In this document: positions 17,676 to 25,573 of the stretch, piece after piece
Layout: each line of letters opens with the position of its first letter
How positions within the stretch are numbered: position 1 is the stretch's first letter
NCBI GenBank assembly: GCA_963822435.1
Contig: CAWGHN010000002.1
Location: 62,001-126,000 of the forward strand
Reading direction: 5' to 3'
DNA: 64,000 nucleotides
Source: JAUYQR01 sp963822435
GTDB taxonomy: Bacteria > Pseudomonadota > Alphaproteobacteria > Rhodobacterales > Rhodobacteraceae
Translations under genes and position numbers: made by a program
The notes under the pieces: generated by a model
Databases searched by the model: none
The model's input: only the letters and a program-made list of their open reading frames with translations
What the model was told of the DNA's origin: nothing

Positions 17676-18217
17676 CAGATGTCTTCTCCGCGGATCGTCG
17701 CGATATCCTTGATGAACGCAGCCAAGGCTTGCAGAAACATCAACACAAACCCCGTCAGCATGATCAGCTTGATCGGCCAAAGGTAGGGCCGCCACGCGGT
17801 TGGCGAGCGTTCCAGCCGCCCGATGGTCGGCAACATCCCGTCACCCCATTTCAGCCCCAGCGAATAGCCAAGGCTGTCCCACGCACCCCACACCATCACG
17901 CCAAGGTAGAACAACAGCGCGAACACGGTGAACCCGTCCCACCACGCGCGCCTGACCGGCGATTGCTTGGCGTAAAACAGGTCCATCCGCACATGGCTGT
18001 CCATCTGCATCGCGTAAGGCCCGCCAAGAATGTAATAGGCCACCATCACGAACTGCGCCATTTCCAGCGTCCAGGGCGACGGCGCACCCCCCAGCTTGGA
18101 CAGCGACGACCACATCAGGACGGCCATCAGAACGAACAGAAGATACATCGCAAACCGGCCGACGCCGTAATTCATCCGGTCGACCAGCCGCACGAAGCCA
18201 ACAAGAAAACGCGGCAT
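17675..18217 (-). CDS. dctQ: TRAP transporter small permease subunit
   Basis: The 180-residue membrane protein has four predicted helices and the DctQ pattern (AMYLLFVLMAVLMWSSL, and a conserved region around GGPYAMQMDSHVRMD). It pairs with DctM. It is the first gene of the minus-strand catabolic operon, facing the RpiR-type regulator across about 200 bases. Confidence 0.9.
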   Translation of the reverse strand: MPRFLVGFVRLVDRMNYGVGRFAMYLLFVLMAVLMWSSLSKLGGAPSPWTLEMAQFVMVAYYILGGPYAMQMDSHVRMDLFYAKQSPVRRAWWDGFTVFALLFYLGVMVWGAWDSLGYSLGLKWGDGMLPTIGRLERSPTAWRPYLWPIKLIMLTGFVLMFLQALAAFIKDIATIRGEDI

Positions 18218-18342
18218 CGTTCAGCGCCTCCGTCGGGCGGGCTGTGCCGGCAGCGCGGTAGTGATGTCGTCTGGCCGCATGTCTGCGCAATCTCCCCTCG
18301 CCCGCCAAGGGTCCGCTGCGCTCGCCCGTTCTGTCAAGATTA

Positions 18343-18375
18343 TTTCGGTGATTGATTTTCTGTTACGAAAGTTTC
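18343..18375. promoter_or_regulatory. candidate RpiR operator in the dctQ-rpiR divergent region
   Basis: This AT-richer stretch carries TTTCG at 18343-18347, CGAAA at 18366-18370 and an overlapping small palindrome GAAAGTTTC at 18367-18375. GAAA/TTTC half-sites resemble those reported for several RpiR-family regulators. It lies in the only long gap between the divergent operon and its likely regulator. Short palindromes arise by chance, so this is a suggestion only. Confidence 0.3.
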
Positions 18376-18420
18376 TGATGGCCCTGCCGGGTTGCGCCGC
18401 AAAAGCGGAAAGGGTGCGCG

Positions 18421-19278
18421 ATGAACGTCGAGCTTACCATCGAACGGCGGATGCGTGACGCGCTGGGTGATCTGACCCGGGCCGAGCGGCAACTGGCGAC
18501 GCATATCCTCGGGCATTACCCGATGTCGGCGCTTGGCTCGATTTCGGCACTGGCCAAGGCGGCCGAAGTGTCGACGCCCACGGTTGTCCGGCTGGTGCAG
18601 AAACTGGGGTTTCGCGGCTACCCCGATTACCGCAAATCGCTGCGCGCCGAGGTGGAGACGATGCTCGTCACACCGCTCGCGCGCGACAAGGGCGGGGCGG
18701 GCGGGCATATCCTTGACCAGTTCGCGGAACGGGTGGTGGTCAACCTGCAAGCCACCCTTGGCCTGATCGACCGCGCCGATTTCGACGGCGCGGCGCGGCT
18801 TCTGGCCGACCCCAAGCGCCGGGTCTACGCGCTGGGGGGCCGCGTGACCCATGCGATGGCCGACTACTTCGTCACCCTGATGACCGTGGCCCGCCCCGAT
18901 GTGACCCTGATCCCCGGCCTGTCCAGCGCCTGGCCCCCCGCGCTGCTGGATATGAAGAAGGGCGACCTTCTGGTCGTGTTCGACATCCGCCGGTATGAAA
19001 ACACCGTCCTCCAGATCACCGAACTGGCCCGCGAACACGGCGCCGAGGTGATCCTGATCACCGACCGCTGGGTGTCCCCCGCCGCCACCCACGCCCGCTA
19101 CACCCTCGCCTGCCAGATCGAGGCGCCCAGCCCGTGGGACAGCACCGTGCCGATCCTTGTCGTGGTCGAAACCCTGCTCGCCGCCGTCCAGGGCCTGACC
19201 TGGGAAGTTACCGAGGCCCGCCTGAAACAGGTCGAGGCGCTGCACGCCCGCTCGCGCCTCTTTCGCACCAAGGCCTAG
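18421..19278 (+). CDS. MurR/RpiR-family transcriptional regulator
   Basis: The 285-residue protein has an N-terminal RpiR-type helix-turn-helix (LTRAERQLATHILGHYP, then SISALAKAAEVSTPTVVRL) and a C-terminal SIS sugar/ligand-binding domain (RVYALGGRVTHAMADYF, and KKGDLLVVFDIRRYE). It is divergent from the TRAP/ligase operon, so it probably controls import and breakdown of that operon's substrate. Its last four bases overlap the end of the convergent EamA gene. Confidence 0.88.
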   Translation: MNVELTIERRMRDALGDLTRAERQLATHILGHYPMSALGSISALAKAAEVSTPTVVRLVQKLGFRGYPDYRKSLRAEVETMLVTPLARDKGGAGGHILDQFAERVVVNLQATLGLIDRADFDGAARLLADPKRRVYALGGRVTHAMADYFVTLMTVARPDVTLIPGLSSAWPPALLDMKKGDLLVVFDIRRYENTVLQITELAREHGAEVILITDRWVSPAATHARYTLACQIEAPSPWDSTVPILVVVETLLAAVQGLTWEVTEARLKQVEALHARSRLFRTKA

Positions 19279-20153
19279 GCCGCAGCCACCCGCCGCGCCC
19301 GTGTGCCGGCAATCGCGTTGAACGCCACCGCCGCCAAAAGGATCGCCCCGCCGACAAAAGTGCCGGACGACGCCGTCTCGCCAAGAACAGCCCAGACCCA
19401 CAAGGGCGCCAGCAGCACCTCGATCAACGAAAACAGCGTCAGGTCCGCGGCCGGTATCACCCGGCTACCGGTGGTGAACAGGATCATCCCCACCGCCAGC
19501 ACCACCGCGCCGATCCCGGTGGCAATGCCCATGTCGCGCGGCGACACGACAAACGGTTCGCCCAGGATCACGATCACCACCGCCGCCGCCAGCGCCGAAA
19601 ACACCGCGCCCAGCAATGCCGCCGGCAGCATGTCGGCCAGCTTCCCCCAGCGCAGCGCCACTGAAAACGCGCCGAACCCCACCGCCGACAGCAAGGCCGC
19701 GATGTTGCCGATCAGCGCGCCCACCGCCAGCCCCTCGCGCACCATCACGAACATGCCGACCACCGCCAACGCGATGGCCGCCCAGGTCGCCGGTGTCACC
19801 CGTTCCCGCAGCAAGATCCACCCCAGCACCGCCGCCACAAACGGCGACGCGGTGAACAGGAACACCGCATTGGCAATCGTCGTGGTCTGGATCGCGTAGA
19901 TCGCCCCGGCAAACGCGAACACCAGCCCGAAGCCGCCGATTGCCCCCGCCACGCCCACCGATCTTACCGCCGCAACCGGCTTGCCGCCCGAGGTCCAGGC
20001 GATCCATGCCACAAGCACCGGCACCATCCCGACCGACCGCCAGAACATGATCGCCCAGACCGATGCAGCCTCGATCTGGCGCAGGCCAAGCCCCATCAGC
20101 GACCACAGCGAGCCCGCCGCCAGAACCAGCATAACCCCCGTGCCGTATCGCAT
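19275..20153 (-). CDS. EamA/DMT-family transporter
   Basis: The 292-residue protein has ten predicted membrane helices in two EamA repeats (GVMLVLAAGSLWSLMGLGL at the N-terminus; a second repeat from about residue 150). DMT proteins export or take up amino acids and metabolites. The substrate is not readable. It lies 73 bases downstream of the ghrA-like gene on the same strand and may be co-transcribed with it. Confidence 0.85.
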   Translation of the reverse strand: MRYGTGVMLVLAAGSLWSLMGLGLRQIEAASVWAIMFWRSVGMVPVLVAWIAWTSGGKPVAAVRSVGVAGAIGGFGLVFAFAGAIYAIQTTTIANAVFLFTASPFVAAVLGWILLRERVTPATWAAIALAVVGMFVMVREGLAVGALIGNIAALLSAVGFGAFSVALRWGKLADMLPAALLGAVFSALAAAVVIVILGEPFVVSPRDMGIATGIGAVVLAVGMILFTTGSRVIPAADLTLFSLIEVLLAPLWVWAVLGETASSGTFVGGAILLAAVAFNAIAGTRARRVAAA

Positions 20154-20226
20154 GTCGCGCCTCCGCTTGCCGGATTGGTCCCATGCGTCGGCGCGTCTGG
20201 CGCGTCTGTTCCCGACAGGTTCGCGC

Positions 20227-21144
20227 CTAATACCCCCGGCTGCGGTCGACGAGGTTGATGAACGCCTCGCCCGCCTCGCCGCGCCGGATGTTTTCCACGA
20301 TCACCCGCGCTGCCGACGACGCGCGCGTATCGGCGGCGATGTGCGGCGTGACGGTCACGTGCGGATGGCTCCAATAGGGGTGGTCGGCGGGCAACGGCTC
20401 TACCCGGAACACGTCCAGCGTGGCGTGGCCGATGTGGCCCGCGTCCAGTGCCGCAATCAGGGCCGCGTCGTCGATCAAGGCGCCGCGACCGGGGTTCACG
20501 ATCACCGCACCCGCCGGCAACACCGCCAGCCTTGCCGCGTTCAGCAGGTTTTCCGTCTCGGGCGTTTTCGGCAGCAGCGTCACCACGATCTCGGCTGACC
20601 GCAGCGCTTCCGCCAACCCATCTTCGCCGTGCAGGCAGCCGGGTTTCGCCGTCCGGCTCCACCCCGTCACCGGAAAGTTCAGCGCCCGCAGCGCCTCGGC
20701 GCAGGCCGTCCCCAGCGCGCCCATGCCAAGGATCGTCACCCGCCGCTCGCGCGCCAAGGGCGGGCAGACCGGGTTCCAGACATGGCCGGGGTTCACGATG
20801 TGGCGGTCCATCCCCAGATGGTGGCGCAGCGTGTGGCCCACCACCCACTCCACCATCCCTTCGGTCAGCGACGGGTCCACCATCCGGCACAGAGGCTGCG
20901 TCAGCGTCGCATTTCCCACGATCCGTTCCACCCCTGCCCACAGGCTGAGGACCGCCTTCGTCTGGGTGAACGGCGTGAAATCCTGCAACGGCGCCGACGG
21001 CGCGTAGACGATGTAATCGACCAGCCCCGGCTCCGGCGCGTCCGTCACGACCGTGGCCTCGATCCCGGCCTCGGCCAGCGCCGCAGGCAACGCCGCCTCG
21101 TATTCGGGCCAAAGCGACGGGGCGGCGAAGAAGATAAGCGGCAT
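20227..21144 (-). CDS. ghrA: glyoxylate/hydroxypyruvate reductase A-type dehydrogenase
   Basis: The 305-residue D-2-hydroxyacid dehydrogenase begins MPLIFFAAPSLWPEYEAAL. It has the Rossmann motif TILGMGALGTACAEALRAL, the catalytic Arg in VNPGRGALIDDAALIAAL, and the His in VTPHIAADTRASSAA. The short length and SLWAGVERI segment fit GhrA, which reduces glyoxylate and hydroxypyruvate with NADPH. This is the second hydroxyacid dehydrogenase of the window. ATG 21144 is where family similarity begins. Confidence 0.88.
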   Translation of the reverse strand: MPLIFFAAPSLWPEYEAALPAALAEAGIEATVVTDAPEPGLVDYIVYAPSAPLQDFTPFTQTKAVLSLWAGVERIVGNATLTQPLCRMVDPSLTEGMVEWVVGHTLRHHLGMDRHIVNPGHVWNPVCPPLARERRVTILGMGALGTACAEALRALNFPVTGWSRTAKPGCLHGEDGLAEALRSAEIVVTLLPKTPETENLLNAARLAVLPAGAVIVNPGRGALIDDAALIAALDAGHIGHATLDVFRVEPLPADHPYWSHPHVTVTPHIAADTRASSAARVIVENIRRGEAGEAFINLVDRSRGY

Positions 21145-21212
21145 GGCGCAGTCCTGTCCTGAAACCTTCGCCGGGACCGTAGGCGAGGATCGGGGCAGGG
21201 GGAAGGGCCGCC

Positions 21213-21956
21213 CTAAAGCGGCCCGAACCGCTCCTGCACCGCCGCCGCATGTGCCGCCAACGCCGGCACCTTCGCCCAAGCCGCCAGCACCTCGCGCCAG
21301 CGCACCGCAACAAAGGTCACATCGTCGCCCTTCACCGCCCGTGCGAAATCGACGATCTCGGCCTCATGGCGGGCAATGGCGGCAGGGTCCACCGGCTTTA
21401 AGTTCGCCCAAGCCTGCGGGGCCGCGTGCAGATACACCAGCACCGCCCCCCGCGCGCGCTTGATGCCTTGCGTCCTTAGCCCGTAAGCGTGCTTCACCAA
21501 CTGCACCGCATCTAGGCAGCGGTAGGTTTGCTGGCCCGAGGCCAAGGCCCGCCGCATGGCATTATAGCGCGCCATGCCCGGACCCCAATCCCGGCTTTCA
21601 TAGGCTTCGGAAAACACAGTGGTCTTGCCGGGCCGGAACGGCTCGTAGCGTTTGGATTCCACACCGACCAACGTCGTCGCGGTCGTCAGCGCCGCATCCA
21701 GCCAAGGATGCCGCCCTCCGCTCCACGGAAAGCGCATCTCCGCCTCGACGTCCACTGTATCCACCTTGCCCATCGGCACTCCCGGCAGCGGTGGCATCAG
21801 CGACGGGCGCTCCAGAAACCAGCCCAAGGCATTTGCCGCAAGTGCGGCCGAAGACTCCGGGCTTGCAAACTTTCGCCGGTCCACCTCGTTACCGGGCGAC
21901 CGTTTCAACGCGGCCAGAACCTTGTCGCCGGGGACGCCAGGAAGAAACCCGGTCAT
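21213..21956 (-). CDS. uncharacterised protein with possible PD-(D/E)XK nuclease core
   Basis: This 247-residue protein has no signal peptide or membrane helix. Residues 69-102 hold VDVEAEMRFPW, then D87 in HPWLDAAL, then GVESKRYEPF with E100-x-K102. The order Glu...Asp...Glu-x-Lys matches the PD-(D/E)XK nuclease core. It resembles, from memory, proteins annotated as putative restriction endonuclease-like, without a methylase nearby. The start codon overlaps the SDR stop (ATGA), so the two genes are coupled. The nuclease assignment rests on motif pattern only. Confidence 0.55.
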   Translation of the reverse strand: MTGFLPGVPGDKVLAALKRSPGNEVDRRKFASPESSAALAANALGWFLERPSLMPPLPGVPMGKVDTVDVEAEMRFPWSGGRHPWLDAALTTATTLVGVESKRYEPFRPGKTTVFSEAYESRDWGPGMARYNAMRRALASGQQTYRCLDAVQLVKHAYGLRTQGIKRARGAVLVYLHAAPQAWANLKPVDPAAIARHEAEIVDFARAVKGDDVTFVAVRWREVLAAWAKVPALAAHAAAVQERFGPL

Positions 21957-22711
21957 GCGCCCTTCATTTCCTGCAAAGTATTCCCACCGTCCACGACCAG
22001 CATCGCGCCCGTCACATAGCTCGCCTCCTCGCCCGCCAGAAACGCCACCGCCGCCGCAATCTCGTCCGGCGTGCCGGGGCGGCCCGCAGGGGTCGCGCGC
22101 CCGGCGATGATCTCGCCCTGCGACGAGCTTTCCGTCTCGATCCAGCCCGGCAGCACCGCGTTGCACGTCACCCCCTGCCGCCCGTATTCCAGCGCGATCG
22201 ACCGCGTCATGCCCGTGATCGCCGCCTTCGCCGTCGCATAGGCCGACGACCCGTCAATGGTCACCACTGGCCCGGTCACACTGCTGATGTTGACGATCCG
22301 GCCATACCCCCTGTCGGCCATCCCCGGCAGTGCCGCGCGGCAGCAATGAAACGTGGTGTTGATGTTCAGCGCCATGTGGTGCGCCCAGGCCGTGTCCGAC
22401 CACCCGGCCAGTTGCGCACGGCCCACGTCATGCCCCGATTGCACCATGCCCGCGTTGTTCACCAGAACCTCCACCGGGCCAAGCCGCGCCGTCACCGCGT
22501 CGAACAGCCCCGCCACCTGCGCAGGGTCGGTCAGGTCCGCGACATGCGCCATGCAGCCAAGGCTGGCCGCCCGCTCCTCGATCCGCGCCGTGGTTGCCGT
22601 GATACACACCTTCGCCCCGCCCGCCACCAGCGCCCGCGCGATGGCAAACCCGATTCCCCCCGCCGCACCTGCCCCCGTCACCAGCGCCACACGCCCCGAA
22701 ACACCCGTCAT
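21953..22711 (-). CDS. short-chain dehydrogenase/reductase
   Basis: The 252-residue classical SDR has the cofactor motif TGAGAAGGIGFAIARAL, the NNAG motif in VLVNNAGMVQ, catalytic Ser in NISSVTG, and Tyr/Lys in YATAKAAITG. The ending VDGGNTLQEM is typical. It is NAD(P)-dependent with unknown substrate. ATG 22711 has a strong GGAGG six bases upstream. It is first in a minus-strand group (SDR, nuclease-like, ghrA-like, EamA) and divergent from mreB. Confidence 0.9.
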   Translation of the reverse strand: MTGVSGRVALVTGAGAAGGIGFAIARALVAGGAKVCITATTARIEERAASLGCMAHVADLTDPAQVAGLFDAVTARLGPVEVLVNNAGMVQSGHDVGRAQLAGWSDTAWAHHMALNINTTFHCCRAALPGMADRGYGRIVNISSVTGPVVTIDGSSAYATAKAAITGMTRSIALEYGRQGVTCNAVLPGWIETESSSQGEIIAGRATPAGRPGTPDEIAAAVAFLAGEEASYVTGAMLVVDGGNTLQEMKGA

Positions 22712-22970
22712 TTCGCCGCCTCCCCGCTCGCCCGACCGGGCAATTTTCGCGCTCCAGTATGAGCCGATGTTCGATAAGATCATAGGGGGCCGCCCGCCAC
22801 CCGCAAAACCGCCCAAACCTGTGCGAAACCTGCAAGCGGCGGGCAATTTGCACGATGCCGCTACCTGCTTCGACTGGCCCTTTCACCCCCCTCATATGCC
22901 CCGTATATGAAGGGACCCGCCTCAGCCGCTGAGTCGCCGGGTAAATCTGCCTGCACTTGGGGTTTACAGT

Positions 22971-24008
22971 ATGGCCTTCTTTCCTAGCCTTTTTTCGTCG
23001 GACATGGCGATCGACCTCGGAACCGCGAACACGCTGGTCTACATCCGGGGCAAGGGGATTGTCCTGAACGAACCCTCGGTCGTGGCCTACCACACCAAGG
23101 ACGGCAAGAAGGTTGTCCTCGCCGTCGGTGAAGACGCCAAGCTGATGCTCGGCCGCACCCCCGGCTCGATCGAGGCGATCCGCCCGATGCGTGACGGCGT
23201 GATCGCCGATTTCGAGGCCGCGGAAGAGATGATCAAGCACTTCATCCGCAAGGTCCACCGGCGCTCGACCTTCTCCAAACCGAAGATCATCGTCTGCGTG
23301 CCGCATGGTGCGACACCCGTTGAAAAGCGTGCGATCCGCAACTCGGTCCTGCAAGCCGGCGCCCGCCGCGCGGGCCTGATCGCGGAACCCATCGCTGCGG
23401 CCATCGGGGCGGGCATGCCGATCACCGAACCCACCGGCAACATGGTCGTCGACATTGGTGGCGGCACCACCGAAGTGGCCGTCCTGTCGCTTGGTGACAT
23501 CGTTTACGCCCGTTCCGTCCGCGTCGGTGGCGACCGGATGGACGAGGCGATCATCTCCTACCTCCGCCGCCACCAGAACCTCCTGATCGGCGAATCCACC
23601 GCGGAACGCATCAAGACCTCGATCGGCACCGCCCGGATGCCCGACGACGGGCGCGGCGCGTCCATGACCATCCGTGGCCGCGACCTCTTGAACGGTGTCC
23701 CCAAGGAAACCGAGATCAACCAGGCCCAGGTTGCCGAAGCCCTTGCTGAACCCGTCCAGCAAATCTGCGACGCGGTGATGCAGGCGCTGGAAGCCACCCC
23801 GCCCGACCTTGCGGCCGATATCGTCGACCGTGGCGTGATGCTCACCGGCGGCGGCGCGTTGCTGGGTGACCTCGATCTTGCCTTGCGCGAACAGACCGGG
23901 CTCTCGATTTCGGTCGCCAACGAGTCACTGAATTGTGTTGCCCTCGGCACCGGCAAAGCGCTGGAATATGAAAAGCAGCTTCGGCATGTGATCGACTACG
24001 ATAGCTGA
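22971..24008 (+). CDS. mreB: rod shape-determining protein MreB (actin homologue)
   Basis: The 345-residue protein carries the actin-fold ATP-binding elements: phosphate 1 (DMAIDLGTANTLVYIRGKG), phosphate 2 (VVDIGGGTTEVAVLSLG) and adenosine (LTGGGALLGDLD). MreB filaments under the inner membrane guide the elongasome. It heads the operon mreB-mreC-mreD-mrdA-rodA-DUF1345. The 259 bases upstream, shared with the divergent SDR, should hold its promoter. Confidence 0.97.
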   Translation: MAFFPSLFSSDMAIDLGTANTLVYIRGKGIVLNEPSVVAYHTKDGKKVVLAVGEDAKLMLGRTPGSIEAIRPMRDGVIADFEAAEEMIKHFIRKVHRRSTFSKPKIIVCVPHGATPVEKRAIRNSVLQAGARRAGLIAEPIAAAIGAGMPITEPTGNMVVDIGGGTTEVAVLSLGDIVYARSVRVGGDRMDEAIISYLRRHQNLLIGESTAERIKTSIGTARMPDDGRGASMTIRGRDLLNGVPKETEINQAQVAEALAEPVQQICDAVMQALEATPPDLAADIVDRGVMLTGGGALLGDLDLALREQTGLSISVANESLNCVALGTGKALEYEKQLRHVIDYDS

Positions 24009-24039
24009 CGCGCCGATCCCCGGCTGACACGAGGTTCCC

Positions 24040-25041
24040 GTGGCAAAGACCCGCACCGGACCGGAAGAATTCTCCCGCCCCCTGCGCCGGTTGCTGGTGG
24101 GCATACTGGTGCTTGCGCTGGTCGGGCTGTTTCTTCTGTGGCGCATCGACAGCCCCCGCGTCGAACGCTTCCGCTCCGCACTCGTCGATGCGGTGGTGCC
24201 GAACCTTGACTGGGCGATGTCGCCCGTCACGCAGGTCGCCTCGATGATCGACGATTTTCAGTCCTACACCCGGATCTACGAACAGAACCAGGAATTGAAG
24301 CGCGAGCTTCAGCAGATGAAGGCGTGGAAAGAGGCTGCCCTGCAACTGGAACAGAAGAACGCCCGCCTGCTTGACCTCAACAAGGTGCGGCTTGATTCGA
24401 AGTTCACCTATGTCACCGGCGTGGTCTTGGCCGACAGTGGCAGCCCGTTTCGCCAGTCGGTCCTTCTGAACGTCGGTGAACGCGACGGCATCCGCGACGG
24501 TTGGGCCACGATGGATGGCATCGGTCTGGTCGGTCGCATCTCGGGCGTCGGGGAACGCACTGCCCGCGTGATCCTTGTCACCGACAGCAACAGCCGCATT
24601 CCCGTTACCGTGCAGCCCTCGGGCCAGAAGGCGCTTCTGTCGGGTGACAACTCCGATCTTCCGCCCCTCGAATTCATCGAAGACACCGACGAAGTCCGTC
24701 CCGGCGACCGCGTCGTGACCTCGGGCGATGGCGGCGTGTTCCCGGCGGGGCTTCTGGTCGGGCAGGTGGCGCTTGGCACCGACAAGCGTCTGCGCGTGGT
24801 GCTGGCGGCAGATTACCAGCGCCTTGAATTCTTGCGCGTCCTGCGCAGCCACGAACTTGCACCGATCACCGATCCCGGCAGCCTTGTGGCCCCCCCGGTT
24901 GTGCAACCCCTGCCTGACACGTCGACCGAGGCGGCCGAATCCGCCGCCGGCGCGCAGCCTGCCGCCACCGAAGGCGGCAACGTCGAGGCCGCAGGATCAG
25001 GTGCCGCCGAGGGCGCCGATACAGGGGGCACCGATGGTTGA
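24040..25041 (+). CDS. mreC: rod shape-determining protein MreC
   Basis: The 333-residue protein starts at GTG 24040 after GAGG. It has an N-terminal membrane anchor (LLVGILVLALVGLFLLW) and a coiled coil (EQNQELKRELQQMKAWKEAA). The beta-barrel MreC domain follows (VLLNVGERDGIRDGWATMDG, and ISGVGERTARVILVTD). An Ala/Pro/Glu-rich C-terminal tail (about residues 285-333) extends the usual domain. MreC is a periplasmic scaffold that activates PBP2/RodA. Its end overlaps mreD by 8 bases. Confidence 0.95.
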   Translation: MAKTRTGPEEFSRPLRRLLVGILVLALVGLFLLWRIDSPRVERFRSALVDAVVPNLDWAMSPVTQVASMIDDFQSYTRIYEQNQELKRELQQMKAWKEAALQLEQKNARLLDLNKVRLDSKFTYVTGVVLADSGSPFRQSVLLNVGERDGIRDGWATMDGIGLVGRISGVGERTARVILVTDSNSRIPVTVQPSGQKALLSGDNSDLPPLEFIEDTDEVRPGDRVVTSGDGGVFPAGLLVGQVALGTDKRLRVVLAADYQRLEFLRVLRSHELAPITDPGSLVAPPVVQPLPDTSTEAAESAAGAQPAATEGGNVEAAGSGAAEGADTGGTDG

Positions 25042-25573
25042 CATCTGGCGTTCGGCCCACTGGCTTTACCGCGCCCTCTTTCTGGCGCTTGCCTTGGGGC
25101 TTTTGTTCTTCCGGCTGCTGCCGCTCGGCCATTCCGCCGGTACGCTTCCGGGCCCTGACCTGCTTCTTTGCCTCATCATGGCATGGGTGGTGCGGCGGCC
25201 TGATTTCCTGCCGGTTTACCTGATCGTCTTCGTCGTGCTGATCGAGGATCTCATCCTGTTGCGTCCGCCCGGTCTGTGGACCGCGCTCGTCGTGCTGGCG
25301 ACCGAGTTTCTCCGCTCCCGCGTGGCGCTGACGCGCGAGCTGAACTTCGTCACGGAATGGATACTGGTGGGCAGCCTGATGCTTGGCATCCTGCTGGCCT
25401 ACCGCGCGATCCTTGGCATCTCATTCGTGCCGCAGGCGCCTTTCGGCTTTGCCGCCGTGCAGGTCTTGTGGTCGATCCTGCTTTATCCCATCGTTGTCGG
25501 GCTTTCCCGGCTGGTGCTTGATCTCAGGAAACCCGCCACCGGCGAAATCGACAGTTTCGGAAGACGGCTATGA
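25034..25573 (+). CDS. mreD: rod shape-determining protein MreD
   Basis: The 179-residue polytopic membrane protein (MVDIWRSAHWLYRALFLALA, then PDLLLCLIMAWVVRRPDFLP) lies between mreC and mrdA. It overlaps mreC by 8 bases and mrdA by 4 (ATGA). MreD is poorly conserved in sequence; position, size and membrane profile make the assignment. Confidence 0.92.
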   Translation: MVDIWRSAHWLYRALFLALALGLLFFRLLPLGHSAGTLPGPDLLLCLIMAWVVRRPDFLPVYLIVFVVLIEDLILLRPPGLWTALVVLATEFLRSRVALTRELNFVTEWILVGSLMLGILLAYRAILGISFVPQAPFGFAAVQVLWSILLYPIVVGLSRLVLDLRKPATGEIDSFGRRL

